Shown here: positions 59,349-64,000 of the stretch, piece by piece
How the letters are laid out: every line of letters begins with the position of its first letter
Numbering within the stretch: position 1 is the first letter of the stretch
Source: Floccularia luteovirens
Lineage: Eukaryota > Basidiomycota > Agaricomycetes > Agaricales > Squamanitaceae
NCBI GenBank assembly: GCA_009739215.1
Contig: VSJF01000005.1
Span: forward strand, 1,736,001 to 1,800,000
Length of the DNA stretch: 64,000 nucleotides
Direction of reading: 5' to 3'
Made by a program: the position numbers and the translations under genes
Notes under the pieces: generated by a model
Database searches by the model: none
Told to the model about the DNA's origin: nothing
Seen by the model: the letters and a program-made list of their open reading frames with translations, nothing else

Positions 59349-59970
59349 ATGACTCGTACTGCTCGTGCTGCTTACCCTCGTGCTATCATCAAGGACCGTT
59401 CTGAGTCGAGGTCAGGTCTAGATTCTTCTCTACGCAAGCAAGGCGCCGGTCAACACAATTGGGGCAGCCTGAGCGACGAACGAGCATTAGAATCAGAGGC
59501 CCTAGATGACGATAGCTTCGAAACCGAGGAAGTTACTAAAGTTCCTGACAACCTAAGTGTCAGTTCTGAATGTATGACCCTTTCCATCATGATTTGAATA
59601 TTCATTCATACCCCAATCGAAGCTGGTATATCCGAGTCTAAGCCTGAGATGCAACGAAGCACAAGCAGCTTATCAGAAGATGAAATGCAGAAAGCTCGCC
59701 AGTTCCGTAAGAATGCCTTCAAGTCAAATGGTGTTTACTATTTTGTGATATCGAAGAATGGACTAAATATCTGACACTTCCTTGCAGAGATCGATCTCAG
59801 TGCAATTGCCCGCACTTCTGCAGCCGTCTCTAGCTCTCCTCCGACCGACCCCTCTGTCAGGCGTCCGGTTATTCACGACAACAAGCAAGAATCGCTAAGC
59901 AGCAATGTGAGTACCATAATATTAGCCATGCACTCACGAAGACTACTAAACTGACATATAGGTTGCTTAA
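59349..59970 (+). CDS. Small Stf2/Tma10/HABP4-like protein
   Basis: Four exons (59349-59571, 59623-59730, 59788-59906, 59962-59970) sum to 459 nt, giving 152 residues. The N-terminal region has ARAAYPRAIIKDRSESRSGL and the signature RKQGAGQHNWGSLSDERALE, which is shared by yeast Stf2/Tma10 and the hyaluronan/mRNA-binding (HABP4/Stm1) families. The rest is acidic and serine-rich, then a basic patch MQKARQFRKNAFKSN and the end SSNVA. Yeast relatives are linked with stress tolerance and ribosome association. Which of these roles applies is unknown. The last exon has only nine bases, including the stop codon. Confidence 0.75.
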
Positions 59971-61858
59971 TATCTATTCTATTCACCACAATGAGCTGAA
60001 AGCTCAAGTGCTAATCGTTCTGAAATTGAACAGATTGTAACAGTAGTGTTATAAGGGACTCGGCATTTTCATCTTCTCTTGACTGTCAAGTACTCTGAAA
60101 TTATTGTAAATGCATTAAAAAATCGAAGTAGTGTCGTATATACAAATGGGAACTTAAGAAGATATTCCATGGAAAACAATCATAGCCATCCCTTCCTTTG
60201 AAGCAATGTGAGAAAATCACGGTACGAAATCTTTGTGGGAGGTCGACGAGCTTCTATTGTTCGATGGTGGTTAACGAAATAGTATTCACGTTACTTTCCT
60301 GAATAAGCTGCTATGGAAGATTTCGTTGAGCCTACGTCCCCGTAAAACAATGATCATCGGTTTTCGCACTTGAGAACTTAGCTGTTCTTCCCTGACGAAA
60401 CGTTGAGAATGTACTATTTGGAAATTTCCGGATTTACGAAGTTCGGAAGCGCCATTTTATTTGTCCCGAACCTGCTCCATTCAGGATCCACACCTGCAGT
60501 GAAAAGCCGCCATATCAAACATTCGTAAGTGCTCAAGAGTGGATGCATCATGTACTCAGGGTACAAGTAACGTTTGCAAAAGATACACACGTCGAAAACC
60601 TACTTATTAACTCCACGGAGAAACGGCTTACCGCCCGCGGCGCTGTGCAAAGAATTTTGTTACCGGCATGTTTTGGCAACGCAGATGTTGCCCGTCTCCT
60701 ATTTTCCTTGAGCCTGCTAAGTATCGTTGCTTCCATGTCCCTCTCGTCAACAATTCTGTCCTACTCCCCGTATTGCGCAGAACCTATGTTACATTACGAA
60801 AGTCAGCGTCCGATGGTGATCAGTATGCTGAATGTATTTTCTTGGAAACTTGTCTTGCTATCCGATGTTCAATAATTGACTAGCCTAGTACAATTCCTAG
60901 AAATAAACCTTTCTCTTAAATCTCGGGAAAACAATGAATACTCATGGTCCATAACTCTGAGATAACAAGCAAGGGTGGGCATGGATGTGGCGAGTGATAG
61001 AAAGAAAGATAACTCCTGTCAAAAGCGGTAAGCTGGAATCTAGAACAGGGCTAGTTTGAAGATCGTTCGTCTAACGAGGATATTAGAAACAAGCGATTAC
61101 AACATTTCCAATGAGCCTAAGAGACTGACTGAACCAGGTGTAGTGTCCGGGAACGAGGTTTGCGATGATACAAGTTTGACGCGACAATCATGTCTACACT
61201 GCAGTGCAATGATGACAACTTCAGACAAGAAAGTTAGTGGCAACTGAGTACCCGGATCTATTTCTGGTAAGACTCCTCACGACGAAAACACCTACATCAG
61301 GCAAACTCCAGGTCCACTATGGATGCTATGGAGTGCTATGAAGTGCTCCAGTAGTGTCCATAGCATCTCATAGTGCACGCAGAGTTTGCTGATGTACCAA
61401 TGATTTGATATCCTCAGTCAGAGGGTTACATCGGCCACTATCGCGCTTCCCCCGATTTTGTCATGCATTCTCGCTGTGGTGCACAAGGCTAATAAGAAAT
61501 CGAAGACGCATTGGAGCATAACCGTCAGATGACAAGAGCAGTGAGGACGTTCATAATATCGACCTTGCAAAGTCCTTTATAATGACCTTTAATTTATATG
61601 CGATGGAAACGGGCATGCACGTAGGGAAACTTGGCCCTGCAGGCATGCATGCTTTCTCATCGTGTAAGTTATGTGGTATGAGCTAGTCCGAACTGGCATG
61701 CCCCTTTTAGGCGAGCCGTATCGCGTAGATACTAAAAACTCAGAGCGATGCTCAAAATAGCCTCGGGTATGGATTTGAGAAGGCCGCACTCACCGATGGA
61801 ATAAAAAAAGGCAGCCATGTTCCATACGACACTCTTCATCCCCCTCTTTACTGCTATC
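59971..61858. other. 1.9-kb gene-free region with a hairpin repeat
   Basis: No gene supported. Frames near 60543-60883 have no motif. The notable element is the inverted repeat at 61291-61398. A T/A-rich AATAAAAAAAGG at 61800 lies 48-60 bp before the chosen transporter start. Confidence 0.45.
61291..61398. repeat. Imperfect inverted repeat, about 42-bp arms
   Basis: Left arm 61291-61332 and right arm 61357-61398 are near reverse complements: ACATCAGGCAAACTC pairs with GAGTTTGCTGATGT, and ACTATGGATGCTATGGA pairs with TCCATAGCATCTCATAGT. The spacer is about 24 bases and itself repeats GTGCT. It would fold into a hairpin of about 108 nt. It could be a small MITE-like element or a hairpin RNA. 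No target-site duplication was established. Confidence 0.7.
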
Positions 61859-63914
61859 ATGTCCCATACTGATATGCAGTTCGATCCCGAGAAAAGTCCT
61901 GAAGGAAAATCATTAACCTCAGGAACGCCTTCGGTAGGGAAGGTTGAAGACGATAAATACTCGCAGCCTGAGCCAGAACCTCAACCAGTACCTCAAACGC
62001 CTGACTTTCCAGATGGCGGACTACAAGCTTGGTTAACTGTGGCTGGAGCGTGGGTTTTCTAGTTCTGTTCGCACAATACATGAATACTAATAGATGTTAT
62101 GAAAAAATAGTTCACTCGTGCAATATTGCATGTTTGGGTACGAAAAATTCCAAATCTTGTTTTCGTCATATTGCTTATCGCGTTTCTTTGTAACCAGATA
62201 CATTAATGCATTTGGTGTCTACCAAGATTATTATGTTCGACAATACTTAGTACACTTTTCTCCAAGTACGATTGGGTACGTTTCCCAAAAATTCATGCGG
62301 CAACCGTTTGTTCATATAGCCACTCTAGATGGATTGGTGGAGTACAGGTCTTCTTCAATTTTTCTCTCGGCGCTATTACTGGTCGAATTTTCGATCGAGG
62401 CTACTTGTAAGTAAATCATGATTGAAAGGTTCAATATTGAAACCAACCATGATGCTGCTAGCTATCACCTCATGATCGCGGGAACTATCTTACAAGCTGT
62501 TGCATGTAAGCGCGACTCCATCATTTCTTATTGGTCACTCAATAAAGGCTATTTATAGTGTTTATGCTATCGTTATCCCATGAAAACTCGTACTACCAGG
62601 TCTTTTTAACGAACGGCCTGTGCTTTGGTCTTGCTTCGGGATTGACATATGTTCCGAGTACGGAGCCATCTCTACCTGCACCCATTTTTCGTTAACGCAT
62701 GTTTCTCGGCAGGTTTGAGTATTGTGGGACACTATTTCCGAAAGCGACGCCCATTAGCAATGGGTATCGTATCTTCTGGTTCTGCCCTTGGTAAAATCGC
62801 TCCCGAAAATGAGTTTATACATTCTAACGCGCGCATATAGGTGCCGTTTTAAATCCAATCATGCTCAACAAACTCATCAATGGTCATATTGGGTTCCACA
62901 ATGGAGTACGTATTAGTGCGGCGCTCAACACATTCCTTCTACTCGTAGCTTTGTCGATTATGCGCACTCGCCTGCCTCCAAAAACGCAACCTACGCCATT
63001 CCCTTTCCTCGAGTTCATGCGTCAACCAACTTATTTCATTGCTGTAATTGGGTAAGTATCAAACGCGACTCTTCGGCAAGCCTTCTGATTGTATTTCAGA
63101 GGTATCCTCGGTATGTGTGGTCTCTTCTTCCCAGTGTTTTACCTTCAGCTCGATTCGATTTCACATGGCGTTGAGCCGCAACTCGCCTTTTATGCTGTAC
63201 GGACTATTTGTTACACTTTCTTGACAGCAACTTATCAAGTATATTAGCTCTCGATCCTCAATACAGCAAGTATCTTAGGAAGAAGTATCCCATCTGCCTT
63301 GGCCCCACGGCTGGGTGTATTCAACCTTCTAATATTTTTCTCGATCTGCACCGGGATTGTAACACTATGTATGGCTGTGATCAAAGATACTGCTGGTACC
63401 GCAATTTTCGCAGTATTTTTCGGTTTCTTCTCTGGCGGCTGTGAGTATCCTTTCAACTAAATTATGCTACTAAGTAATATCTTTTGCTTCGTAGTGATTG
63501 CAATGACTCCTGCTATGCTTGGTTAGTACCCAAATCATATTATGTTGATCTGTGTGACTAAGATTACTTGTTACAGGCCAACTGTCAAAGGACATGAGTG
63601 AAATTGGCTCACGGATGGGCATATATTTTGGTATTGCTGGTATTCTCGGTTTATTCGGTATGTATTCTGTTACGCAAAATTGGCTATTTTATTTAAATAT
63701 ACACGATAAACAGCAACTCCAATTGCCGGCGCATTGCTGACGAGCCAGTACCACTGGATAAACGCAATTCTCTTTGCGGGGGTGCGTAGCGATTACTTTT
63801 TCTTATTTCATTCGTGCTTATCCTATACTACAGATTACACTTATAATGTCTGGTCTATTCTTCTTGGGCACCCGACATCTACTCGTAAAACAAAAACGAA
63901 CAAAATGGTTATAG
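61859..63914 (+). CDS. MFS transporter, monocarboxylate-porter (MCT) type
   Basis: Plasma-membrane carrier of the fungal MCT group. A charged N-terminus (MSHTDMQFDPEKSPEGKSL) leads to the typical PDFPDGGLQAWLTVAGA before helix 1. After splicing: YCMFGYINAFGVYQDYYV, RWIGGVQVFFNFSLGAITGR, LFDRG-like IFDRGYFYHLMIAG, NGLCFGLASGLTYVPS, VGHYFRKRRPLAMGIVSSGS, RQPTYFIAVIGGILGMCGLF, SILGRSIPSALAPRLGVFN and SEIGSRMGIYFGIAGILGLF. The end is LVKQKRTKW. About eleven introns in agreeing phases. ATG 61859 is preferred to 61817 because homologues start with a hydrophilic segment. The frame is complete. Substrate unknown. Confidence 0.85.
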
Positions 63915-64000
63915 CCATCTGACTTGCATATCTAAGTAACGAAAACAGGATCTTCATGCATCATGCGTCATGGCTTACACGATTATTCCGCATCTGAATT

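Noticed and set aside
61817..61858. Upstream ATG of the MFS transporter
   Set aside because: It would add a hydrophobic extension before the normal charged N-terminus, so ATG 61859 is preferred, though not proven.
49665..63914. Secondary-metabolite cluster around the P450 and MFS genes
   Set aside because: No core synthase (PKS, NRPS, terpene cyclase) is present and housekeeping genes separate the two.
1..64000. CRISPR arrays, bacterial operons, prophage or complete transposons
   Set aside because: The window is eukaryotic; no regularly spaced repeats, transposase, reverse transcriptase or long terminal repeats were seen.

Overview
The window is nuclear DNA of a filamentous basidiomycete, most likely an Agaricomycete. 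Genes are split by many short GT-AG introns (about 46-75 nt), coding density is moderate, and several products are typical of mushroom-forming fungi: a Clp1-like clamp-cell regulator, a heme-thiolate peroxidase, a fungal GH5, a cytochrome P450 and an N-terminal domain of the basidiomycete NLR type. I could not assign genus or species.

Layout. 1-7.7 kb: 3' part of UPF3 (nonsense-mediated decay), an isoprenylcysteine methyltransferase relic that appears broken by a local inversion, a heme-thiolate peroxidase, and MPP10 (U3 processome). 7.7-9.1 kb: no gene assigned. 9.1-15.2 kb: an APC-type amino-acid transporter, a Yip1-family Golgi protein with an apparent one-base frameshift, and a secreted GH5. 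15.6-25 kb is a housekeeping block: MIC12, BRO1/ALIX, MIC10, a 64-residue single-pass membrane protein found by splicing, and SPT5. 25-27.9 kb: an F-box/LRR protein and a DJ-1/PfpI protein.

28.1-37.8 kb is the most unusual part. Four paralogues (called A-D here) of an unrecognised multi-pass membrane protein lie on the + strand. All share a three-exon plan with phase-2 introns and a central exon of exactly 54 nt. B and C are a younger duplicate pair whose similarity extends into 5' and 3' flanks, and both carry indels. Between B and C lie an NLR-like N-terminal relic and a WD40 relic.

37.9-64 kb: YTM1 (60S biogenesis), a 3.4-kb gene-free stretch, the Clp1-like gene, another 2.6-kb gene-free stretch, a membrane protein with a C2-like domain, tRNA-Glu(CTC) with a tiny intron, a P450, a Cyp40-type cyclophilin with a GC-AG intron, an OCRL/INPP5B-type inositol 5-phosphatase with ASH and RhoGAP regions, a small Stf2/HABP4-like protein, a hairpin-forming inverted repeat, and a monocarboxylate-type MFS transporter.

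The genes are mostly unrelated in function. Possible exceptions are the MICOS pair MIC12/MIC10 flanking BRO1, and the membrane-protein array. All splice models were built by hand from reading frame, splice consensus and remembered family patterns. No alignment or search was run.
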